Shown: positions 24,739 through 32,828 of the stretch, one piece after another
How the letters are laid out: each line of letters begins with the position of its first letter
Numbering within the stretch: the stretch's first letter is position 1
NCBI GenBank assembly: GCA_035249905.1
Contig: DATFFT010000035.1
Span: 1-64,000, forward strand
DNA from: JAOUEA01 sp035249905
GTDB taxonomy: Bacteria > Actinomycetota > UBA4738 > HRBIN12
Direction of reading: 5' to 3'
Length of the DNA: 64,000 nt
Notes under the pieces: generated by a model
Seen by the model: the letters and a program-made list of their open reading frames with translations, nothing else
Told to the model about the DNA's origin: nothing
Databases searched by the model: none
Translations under genes and position numbers: made by a program

Positions 24739-24858
24739 CTCGTGTATCTCCCTCCCGGTCTCTAGGGGAGTTGTATACCGAACCGGCCCGGCTCGCTCGA
24801 GCGGTGTCGACGGTAACTCCGACCGCGGGTCATGGAGCGTGGGTCCCGACCTCGAGTG

Positions 24859-26550
24859 CTATGAGACGTTATCGCCACACGGCTCGAGCGGGCCCGCCAC
24901 TCGGGTCGAGCCGTCGACCGTCAGGCTGAGGAATGCCTCGGCGTTGCCGACCCGCAGGACCTGGTCGCTCGGACGTCCCGCTGTCGCTCGCCAGGGGTCG
25001 TCCTCGGTGCCCGGGGGCGGCAGGTACAGGGGGGAGTCGCTCGACGCCAGTTGCAGTCGCAGCCGGTGTCCGGCGAGCACGCGGTACCCGATGTGCGCGA
25101 GATCGACCGAGACCGGCCGCGACGGATCGGGGCCGCGGAGCATCGTCTGCCCACGGGTCAGCATGAGCGCCGATCCGTCGGGGGCCGCGTCGACGAGCTT
25201 CGCGAACACGGCCGTCGACGGAGCGGTCGATCCGATGCACACCCGGATCGAGACCGGCCCGAGGAGATCGAGTGGCCGGTCGAACGCATCCGTGGTGAAC
25301 GTCAGCACGTCCGGGCGGCTCGCCACGGCTGCCTCGTTCGGGCACTCGCGCAGGAACGAGAACGGATCGACGACGGTCGAGGGAACGAGGTCGTCCGGGT
25401 CGTGCAGCCATCGGGCCGTGGTCGCGGTCGTCTCGGGCGTGGTCGCCAGGCGCCCCCCGCCGGCCCCGGGTGCGCGCTCCGCCGATGCCAGGTGCAACCG
25501 GAGCTCGCGCGCCCCCGGAGGCGGCCAGGTCGGCGCGGTCCGCCACCCGACGTTCCCATGGTGCCACCGCACCCTCGGGATCTCCCTGTCGATCCCCTTC
25601 AGGAACCGATCGAAGAAGTCCAGGGCCGAGCGCAGGTAGCGCGGCAGCATGCGTGCGAGTGCCTCGTCATCGGTGTCGTGATCGTCCTCGGGCCCGATCG
25701 GCACCAGGTCCAGGTGGTAGTTCTCATGGTCCGTCGAGTTCATCTCGAGGTACTGGAGGTCGGCGACGTCCGCGCGACCGGTCAGCGCCTCGTAGTCGCG
25801 CATCTGCTCCGGCATGATGTTGTCGAACCACCCGCCCGTGTGCAGCACGGGGATCCGGAGGGCGTCGAACGGGTGGTTGCCGGGGTAGTGCTCGAGTGGT
25901 TCTCTCGCAGCGCTGGTCGCAACGAACCGGTCGAAGCTCTCCGAGCGCCGTCCGATCGCCTCGTCGAACACCTCCGCAAGCGGGCGGTGCGCGTAGTCGG
26001 TCGCCCAGCGGTAGATCCTGTCGTCGAGCCAGTACATCGCGAGGTACTCCCCGAGGTACAGGGGGATCACCGGGTCGTCGCCGGTCGAGCCCGCGAGGTC
26101 GGCGGTCGTCACCCGTGGCACGATCGCCTTCAGCGCCGGGTGCTCGCTCGCGACGGCGGCCCACTGCGTGTAGCCGTAGTAGGAATCGCCCCACATGCCC
26201 ACGCTGCCGTCGCACCACGGCTGCGAGACGATCCACTCCAAGGTGTCGTACCCGTCATCGATCTCGTGGACGAACGCGAGGGTCTCGCCCTCCGATCGGA
26301 ACTTGCCGCGGACGTCCTGCACGACGAACGCGTACCCGCGATCGGTGAACGACGGAGCGATGTCCGACATGAACGTGTACCGCCCGCCCTTGTCGTACGG
26401 GAGCCGGACGAGCACGGTCGGCGACGGCGCCGGGCCAGATGCCAGGAAGACGTCGGTGGCGAGCCGCACACCGTCGCGCATCGGGACCATCGTCTGCTCG
26501 GCACGTGGATCCGGCGGAGCGGGGTCGGTGACGTCGATCTCCAGGGGCAC
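24859..26550 (-). CDS. CocE/NonD-family hydrolase (X-Pro dipeptidyl-peptidase S15 type)
   Basis: This 563-aa alpha/beta hydrolase has the S15/CocE layout. The N-terminal catalytic domain starts VPMRDGVRLATDVFL, has the strand VVQDVRGKFRSEGE, and carries the nucleophile in VGMWGDSYYGYTQWAAVA. A C-terminal jelly-roll domain (about residues 330-560) contains the GHRLRLQLASSDSPLYLP segment. The length is typical. Such enzymes cleave acyl or amide bonds of small substrates (cocaine esterase, glutaryl acylase, X-Pro peptidase); the substrate here is not predictable. The GTG at 26550 is supported by a GGAGG about 8 nt upstream. No signal peptide is seen. Confidence 0.85.
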   Translation of the reverse strand: MPLEIDVTDPAPPDPRAEQTMVPMRDGVRLATDVFLASGPAPSPTVLVRLPYDKGGRYTFMSDIAPSFTDRGYAFVVQDVRGKFRSEGETLAFVHEIDDGYDTLEWIVSQPWCDGSVGMWGDSYYGYTQWAAVASEHPALKAIVPRVTTADLAGSTGDDPVIPLYLGEYLAMYWLDDRIYRWATDYAHRPLAEVFDEAIGRRSESFDRFVATSAAREPLEHYPGNHPFDALRIPVLHTGGWFDNIMPEQMRDYEALTGRADVADLQYLEMNSTDHENYHLDLVPIGPEDDHDTDDEALARMLPRYLRSALDFFDRFLKGIDREIPRVRWHHGNVGWRTAPTWPPPGARELRLHLASAERAPGAGGGRLATTPETTATTARWLHDPDDLVPSTVVDPFSFLRECPNEAAVASRPDVLTFTTDAFDRPLDLLGPVSIRVCIGSTAPSTAVFAKLVDAAPDGSALMLTRGQTMLRGPDPSRPVSVDLAHIGYRVLAGHRLRLQLASSDSPLYLPPPGTEDDPWRATAGRPSDQVLRVGNAEAFLSLTVDGSTRVAGPLEPCGDNVS

Positions 26551-26636
26551 GGGCGGGACCTCCGTCGGTCGCGGCGAGGAACGTGCGCACGATAACGGAC
26601 CCGGCGCCAGCCACGGGCGGGCCCTCTGCCGCTCGG

Positions 26637-26642
26637 TAGGCT
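26637..26642 (+). promoter_or_regulatory. -10 hexamer TAGGCT of a leaderless transcript
   Basis: TAGGCT is followed by 6 nt and the GTG start of typA at 26649; there is no ribosome site. Confidence 0.5.
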
Positions 26643-26648
26643 CGTGCC

Positions 26649-28481
26649 GTGCCCACCCGAGACGACATCCGCAACGTGGCGATCGTGGCCCATGTCGACC
26701 ACGGCAAGACCACGCTCGTCGACGCGATGCTGTGGCAATCCGGGGCCTTCCGCGCGAACCAGGACGTCGCCGAGCGCGTGATGGACTCGATGGACCTCGA
26801 GCGCGAGAAGGGCATCACGATCCTCGCGAAGAACACCGCGGTCCGGTACGGCGACGTGAAGATCAACATCGTCGATACCCCCGGCCACGCTGACTTCGGG
26901 GGCGAGGTCGAGCGAGCGCTCACGATGGTCGACGGCGTGCTCCTGCTCGTCGATGCGAGCGAGGGGCCGCTGCCGCAGACCCGCTTCGTGCTGCGCAAGG
27001 CGCTCGAGGCACGGCTGCCGGTCATCCTCGTCGTGAACAAGGTCGACCGGGCCGACGCGCGCCCGGCCGAGGTCGTGCACGAGGTCGAGGAGCTCTTCCT
27101 CGACCTCGACGCCGACGAGCACCAGATCGCGTTCCCGATCCTGTACGCGGTCTCCCGTGACGGGAAGGCGGGGGGTTCGCCCGACGCGCTCGCCGACGAT
27201 CTGCAGCCGCTGTTCGAGACGTTGCTCGAGCACATCCCGGCGCCGACGTACGACGACGGGCACCCGATGCAGGCGCTCGTGACCAACCTCGACGCCTCCC
27301 CGTACGTCGGCCGGCTCGCGCTCTGCCGGGTGTTCAACGGGGTCGTGCGCCGCGGGGAGCCGGTCGCGTGGTGCCGCGCCGACGGCACGACCGAGCAGGC
27401 GAAGCTCGGCGAGCTTTACGTCACCGATGCGCTCGATCGCGTGGAAGCCGACGAGGCCGGGCCAGGCGAGATCATCGCGGTCGCCGGCATCGCCGAGATC
27501 ACGATCGGGGAGACCTTGACCGACCCCGACGACCCGCGGCCACTGCCGGTCACGCGCGTCGACGAGCCGTCGCTCTCGATGACGGTCGGGATCAATACGT
27601 CGCCGCTCGGCGGCCAGGACGGAGACAAGGTCACCGCGCGTCTGCTGAAGACGCGCCTCGATCAGGAGGTGGTGGGCAACGTCTCGATCCGCGTGCTCGA
27701 CACCGAACGTCCCGAGATGTGGGAGGTGCAGGGGCGCGGCGAGCTGCAGCTCGCGATCCTCGTCGAGATGATGCGCCGCGAGGGCTTCGAGCTCACGGTC
27801 GGCAAGCCGCAGGTCGTGACGCGCACCGTCGACGGGAAGCTGCTCGAGCCGATGGAGCGGGTGGCGCTCGACGCCCCCGAGGAGTTCCTCGGCGTGATCA
27901 GCCAGCTGCTCGCCCTGCGGAAGGGTCGCATGGAGCAGATGGTGAACCACGGCACCGGGTGGATCCGCATGGAGTACCTCGTACCGGCGCGTGGGCTGAT
28001 CGGCTTCCGCACCGAGTTCATGACGGAGACGAGGGGCACGGGGCAGCTGCACCACGTGTTCGAGGGGTACGAACCGTGGCACGGCGAGCTGCGCACCCGC
28101 CCGAGCGGCTCGCTCGTGGCCGATCGGCGCGGCGCGACGACGCAGTTCGCGCTGCTGAACCTACAGGAGCGCGGCTCGCTGTTCGTCGGGCCGGGCGAGG
28201 ACGTCTACGAGGGCATGATCGTGGGCGAGAACGCTCGGTCAGAGGACATGGACGTGAACCCCACGAAGGAGAAGAAGCTCACGAACATCCGCCAGTCCAC
28301 GGCCGAGGAGCTCGTGCGGCTGATCCCCAAGACCCAGCTCTCGCTCGAGCAGGCGCTCGAGTTCATCCGCGAAGACGAGTGCGTCGAGGTCACGCCGTCG
28401 GCGGTGCGACTGCGGAAGGTGCTGTTGGCCAAGCAGGAACGCCAGAAGGCCGGGCGCCGGGGCCGCCCCTCCTCGACGTGA
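26649..28481 (+). CDS. typA: Translational GTPase TypA/BipA
   Basis: This 610-aa ribosome-associated GTPase belongs to the EF-G/LepA superfamily and is involved in ribosome assembly and stress adaptation. The G domain shows G1 AHVDHGKTTLVD (about residues 14-25), G2 GITILAKNTAV, G3 DTPGHADFGGEVER and G4 NKVDRADARP. The EF-G-like domains and the BipA-specific C-terminal domain follow (RGLIGFRTEFMTETRGTG, LNLQERGSLFVGPGEDVYEGMIVGEN, NIRQSTAEELVRL). The length is normal. Translation begins at GTG 26649. Confidence 0.97.
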   Translation: MPTRDDIRNVAIVAHVDHGKTTLVDAMLWQSGAFRANQDVAERVMDSMDLEREKGITILAKNTAVRYGDVKINIVDTPGHADFGGEVERALTMVDGVLLLVDASEGPLPQTRFVLRKALEARLPVILVVNKVDRADARPAEVVHEVEELFLDLDADEHQIAFPILYAVSRDGKAGGSPDALADDLQPLFETLLEHIPAPTYDDGHPMQALVTNLDASPYVGRLALCRVFNGVVRRGEPVAWCRADGTTEQAKLGELYVTDALDRVEADEAGPGEIIAVAGIAEITIGETLTDPDDPRPLPVTRVDEPSLSMTVGINTSPLGGQDGDKVTARLLKTRLDQEVVGNVSIRVLDTERPEMWEVQGRGELQLAILVEMMRREGFELTVGKPQVVTRTVDGKLLEPMERVALDAPEEFLGVISQLLALRKGRMEQMVNHGTGWIRMEYLVPARGLIGFRTEFMTETRGTGQLHHVFEGYEPWHGELRTRPSGSLVADRRGATTQFALLNLQERGSLFVGPGEDVYEGMIVGENARSEDMDVNPTKEKKLTNIRQSTAEELVRLIPKTQLSLEQALEFIREDECVEVTPSAVRLRKVLLAKQERQKAGRRGRPSST

Positions 28482-28508
28482 CACCCTTCCGCGAAAGGAG
28501 CACGACCG

Positions 28509-28514
28509 TACACT
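28509..28514 (+). promoter_or_regulatory. -10 hexamer TACACT upstream of the F420-reductase-like gene
   Basis: TACACT lies 46 nt before the ATG at 28561. The leader would include a 6-bp hairpin (GTGGGA 28530-28535 with TCCCAC 28543-28548) just before the GGAGGCGG ribosome site, which might influence initiation. Confidence 0.3.
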
Positions 28515-28560
28515 CGGCGGCATGCTCATGTGGGAGCCCTGATCCCACGGGAGGCGGGTG

Positions 28561-29211
28561 ATGAGGATCGGCGTGTTCGGGACCGGCTCGGTGGGCTCGG
28601 CGATCGCCACCCGGTTGATCGAGCTCGGTCACGAGGTGTGCATGGGGTCGCGCACGGTGCACAACGAGGCGGCGATCACGTGGGCCGAGGCCGTCGGTGA
28701 GCTCGCGACCCACGGCACGTTCGCCGACGCGGCCGCGTTCGGGGACCTGCTCGTGAACGCCACGATGGGAGCGGGCTCGGTCGACGCGATCGGATCGGCG
28801 GCGCCGGCCGATCTCGAAGGCAAGGTGCTGCTCGACGTCTCGAACCCCCTCGACTTTTCGGCGGGGTTCCCCCCGACGCTCTCGATCAAGGACACCGACA
28901 GCCTGGCCGAGACGATCCAGCGTGCCTTCCCGGGCCTCCGGGTCGTGAAGTCGCTCAACACGATGACCGCCGACGTCATGGTGCACCCTGGGCAGCTCGG
29001 CGCCTCGCACCACGTGTTCATGAGCGGGAACGACGCTGACGCGAAGACCTCCGTTGGAGAGCTCCTCACCGGATTCGGATGGCCGGCCGACGACATCGTC
29101 GACCTCGGCGATCTCTCCACGGCCCGCGGCGCGGAGATGTACCTGCCGCTCTGGCTGCGGCTGATGAACGCGCTCGGCACGCCCACCTTCAACATCAAGG
29201 TCGTGCGGTAG
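28561..29211 (+). CDS. NADPH-dependent F420 reductase-like oxidoreductase
   Basis: This 216-aa Rossmann-fold protein begins MRIGVFGTGSVGSAIATRLIELGHEVCMGSR, in which GxGxxG and the Ser-Arg after strand 2 point to NADP(H) binding. The layout matches F420H2:NADP oxidoreductase and related pyrroline-5-carboxylate-reductase-like proteins, including VVKSLNTMTADVMVHP in the middle. The ATG at 28561 has a GGGAGGCGG site. F420 use is common in Actinomycetota, but many proteins with this fold are not F420-linked, so the cofactor is tentative. Confidence 0.75.
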   Translation: MRIGVFGTGSVGSAIATRLIELGHEVCMGSRTVHNEAAITWAEAVGELATHGTFADAAAFGDLLVNATMGAGSVDAIGSAAPADLEGKVLLDVSNPLDFSAGFPPTLSIKDTDSLAETIQRAFPGLRVVKSLNTMTADVMVHPGQLGASHHVFMSGNDADAKTSVGELLTGFGWPADDIVDLGDLSTARGAEMYLPLWLRLMNALGTPTFNIKVVR

Positions 29212-29279
29212 GTGGATCAGAGGTCGCGGTCTGGTACGCGGACACGCTGACGAGGCTGCTGCTGTCCGAACCGAGCGGA

Positions 29280-29285
29280 TATGGT
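29280..29285 (+). promoter_or_regulatory. -10 hexamer TATGGT of a leaderless transcript
   Basis: TATGGT lies exactly 6 nt before the ATG at 29292 of the DNA ligase gene, with no ribosome site. Confidence 0.5.
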
Positions 29286-29291
29286 CCCGCC

Positions 29292-30362
29292 ATGCCGAAG
29301 CGGACGATCGCGGGGGACCTCCCCGCCCCGATGCTCGCGAAGCTCCAGCCCGAGAGGCCCACGGGGGAGGGCTGGACCTACGAGCCGAAGTGGGACGGCT
29401 TCCGAACGATCGTGGCCGTCGACGACGAGGGCGACGTGCGGCTCGCGAGCCGCGACGGGCGGCCGATGGGGCGTTACTTCCCCGAGATCGTCGACGCCGT
29501 GGCGTCATCGGGCGATGGACCGTACGTGGCCGACGGCGAGATCGTCCGCGTCTCCGACGGGTCGATGGACTTCGACGAGCTGCAGCTCCGCCTGCATCCC
29601 GCCGAGTCCCGTGTGAGGAAGCTCGCGGGCGAGATCCCGGCGACGCTCGTGGTCTTCGACCTGCTCCGTGAGGGCGGCGACGACCTTACCGGGTTGCCCC
29701 TGAACCAGCGCCGCGGGCGTCTCGACGTGCTCGCGAGGAAGCTCGGCTGGGCCGAGGCGCCCGGCGATCTGCCGTCGATGCCGCCCGCGCCGGTCGTGCT
29801 CGTCGCGCCGTGGACCGACGACACCGAGGTCGCCCAGGTCTGGTTCGACGACGAGGACGGCCTCGGCCAGGACGGCATCCTCGCGAAGCTCGCGGACCAG
29901 ACCTACCTGCCGGGGGAGCGTGGCTGGACCAAGGTGAAGCACCGTCGCACGCTCGACGTCGTGATCGGCGGATACCGCCTCTCGAAGACCCGCGACGGCG
30001 TCGGCGCGCTGCTGCTGGGTCTCTACGGCGACGACGGCACGCTGCACTACGTCGGGCACACCTCGTCGTTCAAGGCGGCCGAGCGCAGGGAGCTGCTCGG
30101 GCAGCTCCGGAAGCTGGAGGGCCCGAGCTTCGAGGGCGGGCGAGCGCCGGGAGGACCGAGCCGATGGAACGCGGGACGTGACCTCGAATGGGTCGCGATC
30201 GAGCCCGTGCTCGTCGCGGAGGTCACGATCGATCGCATGCAGTACGGGCGCATCCGCCACGCGGCCACGTTCGTGCGGTGGCGCGACGACCGGGAGCCTC
30301 GGTACGCCACGTTCGCTCAGGTCGGCGCCGAGCCTCCGGCGTGGCCGGAGGCCGACGAGTAG
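29292..30362 (+). CDS. ATP-dependent DNA ligase (LigC/LigD ligase-domain type)
   Basis: This 356-aa ligase has an N-terminal adenylation domain and an OB-fold domain. Motif I is YEPKWDGFR, with Lys33 the AMP-accepting lysine; RDGR, a VADGEIV glutamate and motif V (WTKVKHRR) are all present. It is a stand-alone protein without polymerase or phosphoesterase domains. The facing gene encodes the matching LigD-type polymerase, so end joining here uses separate proteins rather than one LigD fusion. The frame is open far upstream; ATG 29292 is supported by the -10 hexamer and by the family start. No Ku gene is visible in the window. Confidence 0.9.
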   Translation: MPKRTIAGDLPAPMLAKLQPERPTGEGWTYEPKWDGFRTIVAVDDEGDVRLASRDGRPMGRYFPEIVDAVASSGDGPYVADGEIVRVSDGSMDFDELQLRLHPAESRVRKLAGEIPATLVVFDLLREGGDDLTGLPLNQRRGRLDVLARKLGWAEAPGDLPSMPPAPVVLVAPWTDDTEVAQVWFDDEDGLGQDGILAKLADQTYLPGERGWTKVKHRRTLDVVIGGYRLSKTRDGVGALLLGLYGDDGTLHYVGHTSSFKAAERRELLGQLRKLEGPSFEGGRAPGGPSRWNAGRDLEWVAIEPVLVAEVTIDRMQYGRIRHAATFVRWRDDREPRYATFAQVGAEPPAWPEADE

Positions 30363-30373
30363 TCCGTGCCAGA

Positions 30374-31480
30374 CTAGCCGTCGGGCTCGGATCCCGGGAA
30401 CGGATCCCACTCGTCGCGTGGCTTGCCTTTCTGGGCTCGCTTCCAGGCCTCCCACTCCGCGACCTTCTTCGCGCGCGAGGGGTTCACACGCACCGGCTCG
30501 TCATCGCCCTTCGGGAAGTGGGGAGGCCACGGCGCGTCGTGCAGGCCGCCTGCGGCGTCGCGCTCGGCCAGCTCGAGCAGGGAGTCGAGTGTCCCTGGAT
30601 GCTCGTCGATCTCGGCACCGGGGTCGCCGACCTCGCCGAGCCGGTCGGGCACGGTGCGCAGGGTGAACCGCTCGGGCTCGACGTCGGCGACCTCGCCCCA
30701 GTCGAGCGGCGTCGAGACGCGCGCATCGGGCATCGGCCGGACCGAGTACGCGCTCGCGACGGTACGGTCGCGCGCGTTCTGGTTGTAGTCGAGGAAGACC
30801 CCTTCGCGCTCTTCCTTCCACCAGGCGGTCGTGGCGACCTCGGGCATGCGTCGCTCGACCTCGCGCGCGAGTGCCAACGCCGCCCGGCGCGTGTTCGTGA
30901 ACCCGTTCCCCCGAGCCGTCCGGACGTTGACGTGCATGCCCTTCTTCCCGCTCGTCTTCGGGAAGCCGGTGAGCCCGTACTCGCCGAGCACGTCGCGCAC
31001 CGTGAGCGCGACGCGGCGCACGTCGTCCCACGGCACGCCGGGGGTGGGGTCGAGATCGACCCGCAGCTCGTCGGGGTGGTCGACGTCGTCGGCCCGCACC
31101 GGCCACGGGTTGCACTCGAGGCAGCCGAGCGTGGCCGCCCACACGAGCGCGGCCTCGTCGTGCATCACCGGCATCGATGCGGTGCGCCCGCTCGGGAACA
31201 TCACGGTCGCCGTGCGAACCCAGTCGGGCGCGCCCTTCGGGATGCGCTTCTGATAGAAGGGCTCGGCGTCCTCGCCGGTCACGCCGCCGGGGAACCGGTG
31301 CAGGATCTCGGGCCGGTCTCGACACCCGTCAAGCGCGGCGTGGGCGACGGTCGCCCAGTACTCGACGACCTCGAGCTTCGTGATCGGCCCGCCCTCGGCG
31401 TCGGGGAAGTAGATCTTGTCCGGGCTCGTGACCTTGATGTCGCGCCCCTGCACCGAGATCGTCGTCGACGGGGTCGGCAT
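30374..31480 (-). CDS. LigD-type DNA polymerase/primase domain protein
   Basis: This 368-aa stand-alone polymerase belongs to the archaeo-eukaryotic primase group (LigD polymerase, PrimC-like). The catalytic acidic pair is in RVDLDPTPGVPW, preceded by ALVWAATLGCLECNPW and followed by TSGKKGMHVNVR, the nucleotide-binding block. Such enzymes fill gaps with ribonucleotides during end joining or base-excision repair. It is convergent with the ligase gene across about 11 bp. The start is taken as ATG 31480, 7 nt after a TAGGGT -10 hexamer (31493-31488); a GTG at 31489 would add three residues. Confidence 0.88.
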   Translation of the reverse strand: MPTPSTTISVQGRDIKVTSPDKIYFPDAEGGPITKLEVVEYWATVAHAALDGCRDRPEILHRFPGGVTGEDAEPFYQKRIPKGAPDWVRTATVMFPSGRTASMPVMHDEAALVWAATLGCLECNPWPVRADDVDHPDELRVDLDPTPGVPWDDVRRVALTVRDVLGEYGLTGFPKTSGKKGMHVNVRTARGNGFTNTRRAALALAREVERRMPEVATTAWWKEEREGVFLDYNQNARDRTVASAYSVRPMPDARVSTPLDWGEVADVEPERFTLRTVPDRLGEVGDPGAEIDEHPGTLDSLLELAERDAAGGLHDAPWPPHFPKGDDEPVRVNPSRAKKVAEWEAWKRAQKGKPRDEWDPFPGSEPDG

Positions 31481-31487
31481 GCGGTCC

Positions 31488-31493
31488 ACCCTA
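31488..31493 (-). promoter_or_regulatory. -10 hexamer TAGGGT, probable leaderless start
   Basis: On the minus strand TAGGGT is followed by 7 nt and the ATG at 31480 of the polymerase gene, with no ribosome site. Confidence 0.4.
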
Positions 31494-31536
31494 CCGGCGC
31501 CGAGGACCGACCCTTCGACGACTTATAGTCCGACCG

Positions 31537-31731
31537 GTGACGCTGTTCGAGCCGATCTTCGCTGCTCTGGAACGCGCCGGGGTCAGGCATGTGACCGTGG
31601 GTGGCGTCGCCGTGGTGCTGCACGGTCATGCCAGGCTCACCGACCTGATCCGCCTGAAGCGCGTCGCCGGCAGGCCGGTGGATCTCGAGGACATCGCGGC
31701 ACTCGAGGCGATCCAGGAGCGGGAGGCATGA
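31537..31731 (+). pseudogene. Nucleotidyltransferase-like protein with its central part deleted
   Basis: This 64-aa product looks like the two ends of a minimal-nucleotidyltransferase-type protein joined in frame. Residues 1-33 (LFEPIFAALERAGVRHVTVGGVAVVLHGHARLT) match the opening of the fold, where GGxAxxxHG normally precedes the catalytic D-x-D. Residues from about 35 (DLIRLKRVAGRPVDLEDIAALEAI) match the closing helix of such proteins, normally more than 80 residues later. The catalytic aspartates are missing. A TATAGT hexamer lies 7 nt upstream of GTG 31537, and the stop overlaps the next gene. Either it is an inactive remnant or a reduced protein kept for its partner. Confidence 0.55.
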
Positions 31732-31913
31732 GCGAACGCGACGATCGCGTTCGAGCCCTCGGCTGGGAGGCGCACCGCCGAGCAGAGCTCGAAGGTGTCC
31801 TGAAGACGACCCCGGCGGAGCGGCTCCGCTGGCTGGAGCAGGCGATCGAGTTCGCGTTCCGTGCGGGAGCGCTCCCGCGCCGTTCGCACGACGAGCGCGA
31901 CGGGCTCGGATAG
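31728..31913 (+). CDS. Small helical partner of the nucleotidyltransferase remnant
   Basis: This 61-aa charged protein contains EAHRRAELEGVLKTTPAERLRWLEQAIEFAFRAGALP, a pattern commonly found in short proteins encoded next to nucleotidyltransferase-fold genes. Its ATG overlaps the upstream stop (ATGA), keeping the pair translationally coupled even though the upstream protein has lost its centre. A toxin-antitoxin-like or accessory role is possible but not shown. Confidence 0.5.
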   Translation: MSERDDRVRALGWEAHRRAELEGVLKTTPAERLRWLEQAIEFAFRAGALPRRSHDERDGLG

Positions 31914-31925
31914 CGGGCGGACGTC

Positions 31926-32828
31926 CTACGACACACCGGCGCCGAAGCGTTCCCCTGTCTCCTTCACGGCTCGCAGCACCGTGTCGCCGATGTCGGCGGG
32001 GTTGCGCACCACCCGGTGTCCGAGGGCCTCGATCGCGTCGAGCTTGGCGGTCGCGGTGTCGGATTCGCCGGCGATCACCGCGCCCGCGTGACCCATGCGT
32101 CGCCCCCGCGGCGCAGACACGCCCGCGATGAAGGCCACGAGTGGCTTCGACATGTACTGGGAGGCCCACGACGCCGCCTCGACCTCCTGCCTGCCACCGA
32201 TCTCGCCGATCATCACGACCACGTCGGTGTCGTCGTCACCCTCGAACGCCTGAAGCACCGACTTGAAGTCGGTGCCGTTCACCGGGTCGCCGCCGATGCC
32301 CACGCAGGTCGACTGCCCCAGCCCGAGCGCGGTCATCTGCGAGACGGCCTCGTAGTTCAACGTGCCGGAGCGCGAGACCACCCCGACACGTCCCTTCGAA
32401 TAGATCGAGCTCGGCATGATGCCGACCTTGCACTCGCCGGGGGTGATGATGCCGGGGGAGTTGGGACCGATGATCCGTGTGGATCGCCCGGCGAGGTAGC
32501 GCTTCGTGCGCACCATGTCCTGCACGGGCACACCGTCGGCGATGATCACCGCCACGTCGACGCCGGCGTCGACGGCCTCGAGCAGCGAGTCGGTGGCGAC
32601 CTGGGGCGGCACGAAGATGCCGCTCACGTCGGCGCCGGTCTCCTCGACCGCCTCGGCGACGCTGTTGAACACGGGGAGGCCGAGGTGGGTCGAGCCGCCC
32701 TTCCCCGGCGTCACGCCGCCGACGATCCGCGTACCGGTGGCGATCGCCTCCTCGGCGTGGAACGTCGCGTGCTGGCCCGTGAACCCCTGGATGATCACCC
32801 GCGAGTCCCCGTCGACGAAGACGCTCAT
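31926..32828 (-). CDS. mtkB: Malate(succinate)-CoA ligase, alpha subunit
   Basis: This 300-aa subunit of an ADP-forming acyl-CoA synthetase carries the phospho-histidine (His247 in RRMGHAGAVIAG), CoA-binding GFTGQHATFH and GGVTPGKGG, and the VGIGGDPVNGT block. On sequence alone it could be SucD of the TCA cycle. Because it ends an operon with malyl-CoA lyase, serine-glyoxylate aminotransferase, PEP carboxylase and hydroxypyruvate reductase, the malate thiokinase role (malate + CoA + ATP to malyl-CoA) is favoured. ATG 32828 overlaps the beta-subunit stop. Confidence 0.78.
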   Translation of the reverse strand: MSVFVDGDSRVIIQGFTGQHATFHAEEAIATGTRIVGGVTPGKGGSTHLGLPVFNSVAEAVEETGADVSGIFVPPQVATDSLLEAVDAGVDVAVIIADGVPVQDMVRTKRYLAGRSTRIIGPNSPGIITPGECKVGIMPSSIYSKGRVGVVSRSGTLNYEAVSQMTALGLGQSTCVGIGGDPVNGTDFKSVLQAFEGDDDTDVVVMIGEIGGRQEVEAASWASQYMSKPLVAFIAGVSAPRGRRMGHAGAVIAGESDTATAKLDAIEALGHRVVRNPADIGDTVLRAVKETGERFGAGVS

